This document shows positions 34,464 through 43,200 of a stretch of DNA of 64,000 nt, one piece after another (position 1 is the stretch's first letter; each line of letters begins with the position of its first letter). Source of the stretch: Chitinophaga rhizosphaerae (GTDB lineage: Bacteria; Bacteroidota; Bacteroidia; Chitinophagales; Chitinophagaceae); contig NZ_RXLO01000001.1 of the NCBI RefSeq assembly GCF_003958645.1, positions 248,001 through 312,000 of the forward strand, given 5' to 3'. Below the pieces are notes generated by a model, which saw only the letters and a program-made list of their open reading frames with translations, was not told where the DNA came from and made no database searches. The position numbers were made by a program, and so were the translations under genes.

Positions 34464-35177
34464 ATGGGCAATTCCTGGTTCCAGTTCAAGCAGTTCAGGG
34501 TAGAGCAGGCCGGCAGCGCCATGAAAGTCTGTACCGACGCGTGCATCCAGGGCGCGTGGACGGCCGCTATCCTGCGGTCGCGCCCACCGGCCCGTGTGCT
34601 GGACATCGGTACCGGAACGGGCCTTCTCAGCCTCATGCTCGCCCAGGAAACGCCGGCTACCATCGACGCCGTGGAACTGGACGCTGCCGCTGCCGCGCAA
34701 GCCATTGCCAATTTCGCGGGGTCGCCCTGGCATACCCGCCTTCGCGGGGTACAATCCGACATCCGGACATTTACCCATCCCGAACCTTACGATTTTATCA
34801 TCACCAACCCGCCGTTTTTCCAAAACGACCTTCGCGGCCCGGATGCCCGGCGAACCGCTGCGATGCATACCGCTACACTGGGATACGCTGACCTGCTCGG
34901 TGCCATCGCCAGATTGCTGTCGCCAGCGGGGAGCTTTTCAATATTACTTCCGTACGCGGAGTTCAGGATTTTCCAGGAACTTGCCGCCGCGCAAGGGTAT
35001 TCTCTCCGCGCGCAGCTCAACATGCAACAGTCGCCCGCACATGCTCCCTTCCGTTCGGCCGGCATCTTCGGAAAAGGGGGCGCACAGCCCGCTGAAACGC
35101 TTGTCATTCATGATGAACATCGGCAATATACTCCCGCGTTTTCCGCACTGCTGCAACCTTTCTACCTCTATCTCTAG
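34464..35177 (+). CDS. trmN6: tRNA1(Val) (adenine(37)-N6)-methyltransferase
   Basis: This 237-residue class I SAM methyltransferase has motif I DIGTGTGLLSLMLAQ (about 47-61), an acidic motif II (VELDAAAA) and the catalytic NPPF (115-118) of N6-adenine methyltransferases. The start FQFKQFRVEQAGSAMKVCTD is typical of YfiC/TrmN6, which modifies A37 of tRNA-Val. It lies 7 bp downstream of tsaD in the same direction, so both tRNA position-37 modification enzymes are likely co-transcribed. An alternative is a related rRNA or glutamine methyltransferase, which is less likely given the N-terminus. Confidence 0.92.
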   Translation: MGNSWFQFKQFRVEQAGSAMKVCTDACIQGAWTAAILRSRPPARVLDIGTGTGLLSLMLAQETPATIDAVELDAAAAAQAIANFAGSPWHTRLRGVQSDIRTFTHPEPYDFIITNPPFFQNDLRGPDARRTAAMHTATLGYADLLGAIARLLSPAGSFSILLPYAEFRIFQELAAAQGYSLRAQLNMQQSPAHAPFRSAGIFGKGGAQPAETLVIHDEHRQYTPAFSALLQPFYLYL

Positions 35178-35214
35178 CGGTTCTGCCATCGCCTAAACAA
35201 TCCGCTGAAGCGGT

Positions 35215-35565
35215 TCAGGACTGTTCTGATTGCACTTTGTGATAGTTGGTGATCGCCCAGGCCTGGAGCGCCTGGATCACCGGTTTGAGGGCGAGCCCTT
35301 TCTCCGTGAGCGTGTATTCGACCGTGGGAGGCACGGTGGGATAGGGTTTCCGCGAAACGATCTTCCGTTCTTCCAGCTCCTTTACCGTTCTGGCCAGCAT
35401 CCGCGTGTTGATGCCCGGCACCGCACGCTCCAGTTCCCCGAAACGCAACACCCCGCCCATCAGCGCGTTGATGACAGACATCGTCCATTTGCCGGAAAGG
35501 AGGTCCATCGACTCCTGGAACGGACAGGGCGCCGGATTTTTTTTCTTCGTGAGCGGTGCGGCCAT
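35215..35565 (-). CDS. HxlR-family transcriptional regulator
   Basis: The start at 35565 (MAAPLTKKKNPAPCPFQES) gives 116 residues; an upstream extension of the frame covers the promoter and is rejected. The winged-helix HxlR domain is clear: a Cys near the start (CPFQ), LLSGKWTMSVINALMGGVLRFGEL, INTRMLARTVKELEERKIV and VEYTLTEKG. Members often sense quinones or aldehydes through that cysteine and repress a divergent gene. Here the divergent neighbour encodes a DUF6194 protein, and a 15-bp palindrome lies in between, 19 bp from this start codon. Confidence 0.92.
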   Translation of the reverse strand: MAAPLTKKKNPAPCPFQESMDLLSGKWTMSVINALMGGVLRFGELERAVPGINTRMLARTVKELEERKIVSRKPYPTVPPTVEYTLTEKGLALKPVIQALQAWAITNYHKVQSEQS

Positions 35566-35583
35566 GCTGAATACTTTACTTGT

Positions 35584-35598
35584 TGTCAGTAGCTGACA
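35584..35598. promoter_or_regulatory. Palindrome, likely HxlR operator
   Basis: TGTCAGTAGCTGACA is a 6-3-6 palindrome between the divergent hxlR and DUF6194 genes. HxlR-type repressors typically bind such sites near their own promoter. The assignment rests on position only. Confidence 0.5.
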
Positions 35599-35634
35599 GG
35601 CTTGCCAGTACTTTTCAAATGTACGGCATCGACC

Positions 35635-35642
35635 TAACTTTG
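35635..35642 (+). promoter_or_regulatory. Bacteroidota-type -7 box for the DUF6194 gene
   Basis: TAACTTTG matches TAnnTTTG, with a TTTTC about 23 bp upstream as a possible -33 element. It lies 17 bp before the ATG at 35660. Confidence 0.55.
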
Positions 35643-35659
35643 CGGTCAAACGTCTTTGT

Positions 35660-36067
35660 ATGACTGTAGATCTTATCGAACAATTCATCTTACAAAACTT
35701 GCCCGGCACTACCCGGGTCGAGCATGGTGGGTATATTTTTTATTTCTATTCAACAGATCAGATGCTGCCATTCGCAAGCATCGCCATTGCCGACAATGAA
35801 TACGACAATGTGTCGGAATTGAGCAGGGAAGGGGTGTTCCGGGTGAACATCGGGGTGTTGAAGGAAACGTTCGCAGGGATGTTCCCGGAGCCTGCCGCAG
35901 AATGGGACTACGCTGTGCTCGACCGGTTCCTGCCGCATCCGCATTACGCCGCGCAGCATTATGTCTGCATTCTCAACCCGGAAGGAGAAAACGGGGAGAA
36001 AACCTTTGGGTTGATAGAAGAGGCTTGGCGCATCGCGAAGCGGCGGTTTGAGAAGAAGCACCGGTAG
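35660..36067 (+). CDS. DUF6194-family protein
   Basis: This 135-residue soluble protein begins MTVDLIEQFILQNLPGTTRV and has GVFRVNIGVLKETFAGMF, then DRFLPHPHYAAQHYVCILNP and EEAWRIAKRRF, which fit the DUF6194 family. There is no export signal. Function is unknown for the family. It is divergent from an HxlR regulator and its promoter lies beside the palindromic candidate operator, so it may be controlled by it. Confidence 0.85.
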   Translation: MTVDLIEQFILQNLPGTTRVEHGGYIFYFYSTDQMLPFASIAIADNEYDNVSELSREGVFRVNIGVLKETFAGMFPEPAAEWDYAVLDRFLPHPHYAAQHYVCILNPEGENGEKTFGLIEEAWRIAKRRFEKKHR

Positions 36068-36138
36068 GGACAGGCCTGAAAAGCGGCCGTCCTGCCACGG
36101 TCAATGCGGGGCAGGACGAACCCAATAGCATATGCCGG

Positions 36139-36969
36139 TCAAACGAAGAGGATCGGGATGTCTTTCTTTTGTGGATTGTTGGGAAAGTCCAGCTGCGGAA
36201 TAGGATAGGATTCCTCTTCATGAACGATGTCCGACTCCTGGAGCACGGATTTCCTGACCAGCGTGAGTTCCAGCACGTCGGGGATGAGCACGTCGTTGGT
36301 GCCGCTGCCCGAAAACTCGTAAGCATAGAACGTATCGCCGTAATTATTGCCATGCACATGGATGAGCGTGTACTCCCGTTCCAGCAGCCGCAGGATGCTT
36401 TCCACTTCGCGCAGCCTGTTTTTCAGGTCGTGAAATTCGAAGATCAGCTGATTGACGCGGCCGAGGCAGGCCAGGAACTTAGGATGATCGAGCAGCCCGT
36501 ATTCCCCGCCTTCGATATCGATTTTCAGCAACACGTTTTCATCGAAAAGGCCGTATTGTTCCATGTGATGTTCCAGCGAATTGTATTTGCCGTTCTTTTC
36601 CGGCGCAATGCCTTCGTCTACGAACACGATGTTCCTTTCATTGAGCTCCGTCAGTTTCTTTTTCCATTTCTTGGCGGTGGACAGGTATCTTTTTGCCTTC
36701 CGGAAGCGGAAGGAGATCATCAGTTTCGCGAAGTGCCGCATGTTCACGTATTCGCCGTTGAACATGGTGGGGTCGAACATGAGGACGGGTTTGCCGGTAC
36801 GGGAATTGAAATCTTCCTCGAACGAAGTTTCCCAACCTACGCCATAAGTCAGCAGCCGGTCGGTGTGATGGATCGCTTTCTCGTACACAACGTAACCTCC
36901 ATCGTAATTTCTACCCAACCGTATCTTGTTCTTGACGTGGACGGGCGATAGGAATTTAATTTTGCTCAT
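36139..36969 (-). CDS. FkbM-like SAM-dependent methyltransferase
   Basis: I take the ATG at 36969 (MSKIKFLSPVHVK) as the start, giving 276 residues; a GTG eight codons upstream (36993) is possible. The key block is LLKIDIEGGEYGLL, the methyltransferase_21/FkbM motif with the acidic pair, and IFEFHDLKNR further on. The N-terminal DGGYVV and YGVGWETSFEEDF would be the SAM-binding side. Members methylate sugars or lipids, often of surface polysaccharides. There is no polysaccharide gene cluster nearby, so the substrate is unknown. Confidence 0.75.
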   Translation of the reverse strand: MSKIKFLSPVHVKNKIRLGRNYDGGYVVYEKAIHHTDRLLTYGVGWETSFEEDFNSRTGKPVLMFDPTMFNGEYVNMRHFAKLMISFRFRKAKRYLSTAKKWKKKLTELNERNIVFVDEGIAPEKNGKYNSLEHHMEQYGLFDENVLLKIDIEGGEYGLLDHPKFLACLGRVNQLIFEFHDLKNRLREVESILRLLEREYTLIHVHGNNYGDTFYAYEFSGSGTNDVLIPDVLELTLVRKSVLQESDIVHEEESYPIPQLDFPNNPQKKDIPILFV

Positions 36970-37254
36970 ATACGGCTGTTTCAGGTCTTTCACTTGTTTT
37001 GGTTGCCAGTTTTTTCGCCTCTGTTCCCTACAGCTGCTCCAGGTTCAATTTCAGGCCGGGCGTTAGAAAAGCGGTGCCGGAACCGTGCCGGCGGACACCA
37101 ATATCTGAAATAAATGCCGGATTACCCAGGAAAGTATCGCCTGTTTGCCATGAAAATCCGAAGGGTCGGATGTAACGGAACATAAAACCCGCAGGGAGGC
37201 CATTCTTGAAGGAATTCATTATTTTGGGGATTATCACACGAAAAATGCCATCCC

Positions 37255-37812
37255 ATGAGAAAACTCATTTTCGCCATCAATGTGACCCTGGACGGTTGCT
37301 GCTCCCATACCAAGGGGAGTCCCGGGGAGGAGGTACATGAATATTTCACGGCGCTGATGCGGGAGGTCGACCTCATCGTATATGGGCGGGTCACCTATGA
37401 GCTGATGGTGCCTTTCTGGCCGGATATCGCGAAAAGCAATGTGGCACCTGCAAAGTCGTTACTCGACTTCGCACATGGGTTCGACGCCCTCCCGAAAGTC
37501 GTTTTCTCACGGACGCTGGAGCGAGTGGACGACCGGAATTCCCGGCTCGTCAAAACCGACCTGGCTACAGAAATAACGCGCTTGAAAAATGAGCCCGGAA
37601 AAGCCATCCTGGTCGGCGGCGTGGCATTGCCGGCAGAATTGCTGGAGCTGGGATTGGTAGATGAGTTCATCGTGGTGGTACACCCGGTCGTAGCAGGAGC
37701 GGGGAGGCGCCTGTTCGATACGGTGCAAATGCCGGATCAACTGGGGTTAAAACTGGAGCAAACGAGGACCCTGGGATCAGGGCACGTAGTGTTGCGATAC
37801 AGTAAACAATAG
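37255..37812 (+). CDS. RibD-C/dihydrofolate-reductase-like oxidoreductase
   Basis: This 185-residue NADPH-binding protein carries the features of the RibD C-terminal family: KLIFAINVTLDGC at the start, DLIVYGRVTYELM, KVVFSRTLER, ILVGGVALPAELLELGLVDE and VHPVVAGAGRRLFD. It is a stand-alone copy and not fused to a deaminase, so riboflavin synthesis is unlikely; such proteins are usually annotated as dihydrofolate reductase family with unknown substrate. The gene is monocistronic and ends in a strong terminator. Confidence 0.9.
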   Translation: MRKLIFAINVTLDGCCSHTKGSPGEEVHEYFTALMREVDLIVYGRVTYELMVPFWPDIAKSNVAPAKSLLDFAHGFDALPKVVFSRTLERVDDRNSRLVKTDLATEITRLKNEPGKAILVGGVALPAELLELGLVDEFIVVVHPVVAGAGRRLFDTVQMPDQLGLKLEQTRTLGSGHVVLRYSKQ

Positions 37813-37824
37813 CAGAAAACAACG

Positions 37825-37855
37825 AAAAGCCCCGGGATTAGCGCCTGGGGCTTTT
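37825..37855 (+). terminator. Hairpin between convergent reductase and dehydrogenase genes
   Basis: AAAAGCCCC (37825-37833) pairs with GGGGCTTTT (37847-37855). It has A and T runs on the two sides and can serve both convergent genes. Confidence 0.85.
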
Positions 37856-37873
37856 AAAAAGCCGGAATGGCCA

Positions 37874-39085
37874 TCACGCCGTCCCTTCCGCATACGCCTT
37901 CATATAGGCATACCGTTCGGTGAGGCTGCCGTGGGCCACGATGGTCGCTTTCCTGATCATTTCGCTGCCGCCGTTCACCAGGTCGTCGAACACATATTTC
38001 ATCAGGTGGTCGCCGAAAAACTGGGATGCATCGCGCGGGAGCTCGTTGGGCAGGTTGCCCACACACATCATGGTGACGCCTTCCTTTTCATAGGGTGCAA
38101 TCCTGTTGCGGTGCACGCGGTGTACGCCGTAAACGGGGTCTTCGATGGTGGCGTCTCCCAGGTTGCAGGGCACCGAGCCGCCCTGGTCGTCGGTAATATC
38201 GGCGATCACCTGGATGCGGAAATTTTCCTTCGCCAGGTCGTCCCAGGTAAACAGCGGCGCTATCTCCTGGTCCCAGTAAATCCCGTTCATGAGCACGTCC
38301 GAACAGGTGACGTAGGGCAGGAATTTGCAGTCGTACAGTTCGGGATGGGCGTGAAAATCTTCCCGGCTGTAGGTTTTGTCTGTACGGCGGAGATACAGTT
38401 CTCCCGCCTTCAGCTGGGTGTAAACCGGGTAGGCGTATTCGTTGATGAGGAATTCGTCGGGCGGGATGTATTTGATGCCCAGGAGCCCCATTACTTCCAG
38501 TATCCCCGCCGTCACGCGGCCGGAACCGGTGGTGACGATCTTCATGGGCGGGAGCTTTACGCCGAAATAATGGGTGATCAGTTCCTGGAAGTCGTGGCAT
38601 TCGTACACCCGCTTGAAATCGAAAAGGCCCGTCCGCCGTCCGTATTCCAGCAGGCCGTTATGCGCGCCAACGACGCCGGCGAAGAACCCGAAGCCGAGGA
38701 TGCGCTGCCCGTCCGGATGCACGAGGCATTCGTAATCGATAAGCGAGATCTTGCGTTCCATGATGGCTTGCAGCATTTCGCGGTTCTGGGGCTGGAGTTT
38801 TTTGGTATGCGAAAAGAAAAGGTACGTTTTTCCCGGGATGAGCCTGTCTTTCGGTACTTCCTTGATGCCGAGCAGGATGTCGCAGTGCGACAGGTCTTCG
38901 GCAACGTGGATACCGGCGGCGCGGTATTCTTCGTCTTTGAAGGCACGGTGCGGCGAGGGCTGCACGGTGATCTGCACGGTCGGGTAACGGGAAAGGATCC
39001 ACTGGCATTGCTGCGGGGTGAACGCTACACGGTTATCTTGCGGAATTTTCTCTTCACGGATCAGTCCGATTTGAATGGAAGCCAT
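37874..39085 (-). CDS. Saccharopine/alanine dehydrogenase-like NAD-dependent oxidoreductase
   Basis: This 403-residue protein starts MASIQIGLIREEKIPQDNRV, the usual opening of the alanine dehydrogenase/transhydrogenase N-terminal domain and of L-lysine-forming saccharopine dehydrogenase. Other supporting blocks are DILLGIKEVP, YLFFSHTKKLQ (a family hallmark of the lysine-pathway enzymes), LIDYECL and the nucleotide-binding TTGSGRVTAG (about 186-195). The late HRVHRNRIAPYEKEGVTMM stretch also fits. It could catalyse a lysine catabolic or biosynthetic step, but no other lysine gene is close. The start codon lies close to the promoter of the divergent HscB-like gene. Confidence 0.8.
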   Translation of the reverse strand: MASIQIGLIREEKIPQDNRVAFTPQQCQWILSRYPTVQITVQPSPHRAFKDEEYRAAGIHVAEDLSHCDILLGIKEVPKDRLIPGKTYLFFSHTKKLQPQNREMLQAIMERKISLIDYECLVHPDGQRILGFGFFAGVVGAHNGLLEYGRRTGLFDFKRVYECHDFQELITHYFGVKLPPMKIVTTGSGRVTAGILEVMGLLGIKYIPPDEFLINEYAYPVYTQLKAGELYLRRTDKTYSREDFHAHPELYDCKFLPYVTCSDVLMNGIYWDQEIAPLFTWDDLAKENFRIQVIADITDDQGGSVPCNLGDATIEDPVYGVHRVHRNRIAPYEKEGVTMMCVGNLPNELPRDASQFFGDHLMKYVFDDLVNGGSEMIRKATIVAHGSLTERYAYMKAYAEGTA

Positions 39086-39127
39086 GATTGTTTATTGGTG
39101 TTTGGATCGAATGCTGCAACATTACTG

Positions 39128-39135
39128 TAAATTTG
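39128..39135 (+). promoter_or_regulatory. Bacteroidota-type -7 box for the HscB-like gene
   Basis: TAAATTTG matches TAnnTTTG and lies 17 bp before the ATG at 39153. It argues that translation starts at 39153, since earlier start codons in the frame fall upstream of the promoter. Confidence 0.5.
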
Positions 39136-39152
39136 CTTTTTTGCAAAATCAG

Positions 39153-39488
39153 ATGGAGGTACTGAAACGATTTGAGGGGCTGATGGGCCCCGGAGAGAAA
39201 TACGCATTGCCCGAAATATTCATGATGGAAATGCTGGAAGTGAACAGCCAGTTGTTCGAACTGGAAAATCGCGGGGATGTAACCGCAGTGCTGCAATTGG
39301 GTAACAGGATTTCAGGGTGGATGCAGCACCTGGCGGAAGACGCGGAGCCCGCGCTGTCAGCCTTTGAGAACGGACACGCCAGCCAGGAGCAGTTGGCCCT
39401 GTTGAAAGAATGTTTCGTCAAGCTAAAATATTTATTGCGGATTCAACAAAGAATTTCTACATTTGCAACCCGCGATAAGGCTTTATAA
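39153..39488 (+). CDS. Protein made only of an HscB C-terminal-like domain
   Basis: The 111-residue product from ATG 39153 (MEVLKRFEGLMGPGEK) resembles the C-terminal three-helix domain of the Fe-S co-chaperone HscB: ALPEIFMMEMLEVNSQLFEL matches the FLMExxELxExL helix, and CFVKLKYLLRIQQRI matches the last helix. That domain normally binds the scaffold IscU. The J-domain with its HPD motif, which stimulates HscA, is absent; the region upstream is the promoter and the start of the divergent gene. A longer frame from 39075 adds no J-domain. It may compete for, or specialise in, IscU binding, or be a relic. Assignment rests on pattern and not on a search. Confidence 0.6.
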   Translation: MEVLKRFEGLMGPGEKYALPEIFMMEMLEVNSQLFELENRGDVTAVLQLGNRISGWMQHLAEDAEPALSAFENGHASQEQLALLKECFVKLKYLLRIQQRISTFATRDKAL

Positions 39489-39499
39489 CCCGGTCGCAT

Positions 39500-39583
39500 G
39501 CCCAGATGGCGGAACTGGTAGACGCGCTAGACTCAAAATCTTGTTTCGGAAACGGAGTGCAGGTTCGATTCCTGTTCTGGGCA
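39500..39583 (+). tRNA. tRNA-Leu (CAA)
   Basis: The acceptor GCCCAGA (39500-39506) pairs with TCTGGGC (39576-39582), followed by discriminator A. The anticodon loop CTCAAAA has CAA at 39534-39536. A long variable arm (TTTCGG...AACGG) is present, as expected for leucine. The T-arm is GCAGGTTCGATTCCTG. CCA is not encoded. A terminator follows. Confidence 0.97.
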
Positions 39584-39589
39584 CAAAAA

Positions 39590-39624
39590 AAGCCTGATAT
39601 CCCTCGAGATGTCAGGCTTTTTTT
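39590..39624 (+). terminator. Terminator after tRNA-Leu
   Basis: AAGCCTGA (39590-39597) pairs with TCAGGCTT (39612-39619), followed by a T-run. Confidence 0.88.
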
Positions 39625-39689
39625 CATTTCACGCCATCCTTTCATGACCTACATCATCCCCGCTGTGATACTCTTCCGTCATCATTCGA

Positions 39690-39890
39690 ATGAAATTTTC
39701 TTTTCGATGCGAAAAAAATCGGTCCTCCTACTTTAACGGTTACCTGGAAGGCCGCCCGGCGAAAGACACCGCGTTTGCACTGGTACAATGGACTGTCCCC
39801 GCGTTCCGGTTTATAGAACGGTTCAACCTGGTGAAACCAGATGGGAAATGGCTGCTGATGGACAGGCTTTCCTATCGCCAGCCCATATAA
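39690..39890 (+). pseudogene. Fragment of an NTF2-like/lumazine-binding-type protein
   Basis: The 66-codon frame has a start like the N-terminal helix of SnoaL/lumazine-binding-type folds (YFNGYLEGRPAKDTAFA) and an end like their last strands (FIERFNLVKPDGKWLLMDRL), but the roughly 60 residues usually found between are missing. I read it as an internally deleted remnant. The match is by pattern only, and the frame could also be chance. Confidence 0.35.
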
Positions 39891-39915
39891 CGGTCCAGCC
39901 CCGAAAATATGATAT

Positions 39916-40033
39916 GATGGGTTTCGACCCATCGGCAACGAACCGGGAACGGTTTACCTTCGGGCCTTAATTTGGCACAAAAAAAACGTTTCCAAAAACT
40001 GATGGAGCCGGGCATTCCTGTCCGGCTTTTTTA
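39916..40033 (+). terminator. UUCG hairpin and downstream terminator
   Basis: A perfect 7-bp stem with a TTCG tetraloop lies at 39916-39933, and a second hairpin, AGCCGG (40006-40011) with CCGGCT (40022-40027) followed by six T residues, ends at 40033. The second is a normal terminator. The pair could delimit a short non-coding transcript, but no promoter is evident. The remaining bases up to the giant gene (40034-40255) hold no gene. Confidence 0.55.
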
Positions 40034-40255
40034 TGGTACAATCTGAACGCCGCAGGATGCCCCGGCCAGAGAGGTGCCCCTTCCGCCAGGTTAAAAAATA
40101 AACCGCTTTTAAACAATCCCGGCATCTAATGCGTTGATTCCTATGATTTGAGATACGACCGGAACCAACGAATACACCCGTGTTACCCGAAAGATTGCCC
40201 CGTTCAGGCCGGTTCCGGTCAGGTTAAAGCAAACGAATCCAATCCTGTTAGTTGT

Positions 40256-43200
40256 ATGGCGAGAATGTTACGTACCCTTAAACTTAGTGTTTCTTCCCGG
40301 GCCAAGTTGCCGTTTTTTTTGTCTGCAGCCCTCCGCATCCTGCTGCCTGCCGTGGTATTGCTGGCTTTGTCCGGGAAAGCATGGGGACAGTCGTGTACCG
40401 GCTCCCTGGGCGATCCGGTATTCAAGGAAACCTTCGGCACGGCGCCTTCTTCGACACGGCCTACGCTCGGGCCAGCGCTCCCGGCGGGGATGACCACCTA
40501 CATCCGGTATACCCCCGGGCTGGGCGGCCGGCCGGTAGGACCTTATCCCGGCCAGTACGTCATCAGTAATACGACAAGAGGCTATAATAACACCTATTTC
40601 GTGGACCGTCCGGACCATACCACGGGCGATTTTACCGGGTATTGCATGGTGGTGGATGCTGACGCCACCCCCGGGAAGTTTTACGAGAGAACCGTCACCG
40701 GCCTTTGCGCAGGGACCACCTTCGAGTTTTCTGCCTGGATCATGAATATCAACCCGAATACGGCCAATAGCGTGTCCAAACCAAGCCTCCGGTTCGATAT
40801 CATGGATGCCAACAACCCCAATGGCACCCCGCTCACGCAAGTGTCTACCGGGCAGGTGTCTTACCAGTCGCCGGGCACGTGGGTAAGGCTGGCAGGCCTC
40901 TTCCAGATGCCGTCAACCACCAGTTCCATCATTCTCCGCGTTTTCAGCAACACACCCAATAGTAATGGTAACGACCTGGCGCTGGACGACATCGCCTTTG
41001 CCGCCTGCGGCCCCCCGATATCCTTTACGCAGGGAGCAGGGATCGTTTGCGCCGGCGGTAACACAAGTGTCAGTGTTTCGCTGCCCGCGGGCAGCTATTC
41101 GTCGTATTACTTTCAGCTGCAGCGCAGGCTGCTGAATACGACGAACTGGGAGAATGCAGGTACCGTAATTAATAACGGCGCCAGTAACCAACTCACTTTC
41201 CCCATCACCGATGCCCGTGCAGGTTATGAATACCGGGTGGAAGCAGCGGGCGGCGTGGCGGAAATCAACAACGCCAACTGCCGCGTGGTGTCTGACCCGC
41301 TGGAATTGAAGGTGATCGATTATTCTGTGAACATCACCGGCCCGCCGCGTGTCTGCTACAATACATCTACCACGCTTACGGCTGTTGTTACCCCGAAAGA
41401 GGGTACGGGCACGCCTTCTGCCGGGTTTACCTATGTATGGGAATCGGCACCGACGGCTACCGGCCCGTGGGCAGTGATACCCGGCCAAACCGGTGCAACG
41501 CTCAATACGGGTAACCTCGTCGGGCCGCGTTTTTACCGCGTAACGGCATCGGTTTCCGGGTGCCAGGGCGATGGGGTTTCCATCGTATTCCCTGTTGCAG
41601 TGGAAATGGAGCTGGCAATGGAACTGGGAACGCTGCCGGCCGATTGCCAGGGCACCACCTCCGTGAGCCTGCCATACACCATCAGAACCGGCAGCCCGGA
41701 CCGCTATTCGATCACAAGTTCCGATATGCCGGGGTTCCAGGCCGTTACACTGGCCAATCTGCCGGCTTCGCCCATTCCCGTGGCAATTCCGGCAAATACA
41801 CCCCCCGGGACATATAACTTTTCGATCACCTTCAATAAATCGGGACTGAATTGTAATTCGCCCGTTTATCCCTTCACCCTTATTATCGACGCGCCGCCTT
41901 CTCCCGCTGTAGCCGGGCCCGACCAGGAGCTGTGCAATGCCTCATCTGTGCCCCTCGCTGCTACGCCGCCAACTGTCGGACAAGGCACCTGGACGATGGT
42001 GAACGGCACTGCCAACGTTACTTTCAGCGATATTAATAGTCCCACAGCTACCGTTTCAGGCCTGGTGCCGGGGTCGTACCTGCTCCGGTGGACGGTTGCC
42101 AACGGCGGATGCCCGCCGGTTTCCGACGATGTGCTGATCAGCATCGAAGCGCTTCCGACCCCAGCCAACGCCGGTCCCGACCAAACGCAGTACAATTCCG
42201 GGACTTTCATTAACCAGGCCAATAGTCCAGGCAATGAAACAGGTACATGGTCGTTGGTAAGTGGGAATGCGACACTGGGAGACGTAAACGATCCTTACAT
42301 GACCGCCATACTGGCTCCCAATACGAGCGCCACGCTGGTGTGGTCGATATCAAACAGTGTTTGTCCGCCATCAACAGACACCGTCGTGTTGCGTTATGTG
42401 CAGGAAGCAGATATCGAGATCGAAAAAACGGTCGTGGAAAACGGTCCTTACATTGCGGGACAGGATTTCTCCTACCTGATTTACGTGCGGAACGCCGGAC
42501 CAAGCAACAACCCGTCTGTCGTTATTACCGATAATCTTCCCGCCGGGTTTATCCCATCAAACATACATGTGGCCGTATCCGGATCGGCGGCGATCCTGAA
42601 CAACAACTCATCCGGCCGCACGATCAACGTTACTGCGGATATCCCCGCAGGAGCGTCTATAGTAGAGATTTTGGTGGAAGGGAAGATCGATCCTGGATTT
42701 GAAGGCGATCTCACCAACACTGCCACCGCCGTGTCCACCACTATTCCTGACCCGAATGGCGCCACCAGTACGGTGACCGTCCCCGTGGTACGGCGGCCGT
42801 TCTTTACCTCGGTTAAAGCCGCGCCATCGACAGCGGTGGCTGGGGAACAGATTTCCTTCAGCTTACGGATAGGAAACACCGGTTTGGGTAATGCGGAGAA
42901 TGCCGTGTTTACAGACCTGATTTCCGCCAAGATGAGCAACATCAGCTGGTCGGCGGCGGCTACCGGGCAGGTAAGCATCGTTTCCGGCGCTACGGGCACC
43001 GGCAGCCCGGTCACCATTACCGCGAATTATCCTGCCGGCGATACGGGACATCTGTACGTCACCGTTACCGGCACGGTGAATTCGGACGCAACCGGAACGA
43101 TTGAAAATACCGGTACTATCACGCCTTCCGAGCCAACTGTCGGCCCTTCCCAATCTAACACCACTTCCACGCTCATCATCAGCAGCCCGGGTTTACTGAT

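Noticed and set aside
33227..34762. Leftward open frame of 511 codons
   Set aside because: It is antisense to tsaD and trmN6, both with complete motifs.
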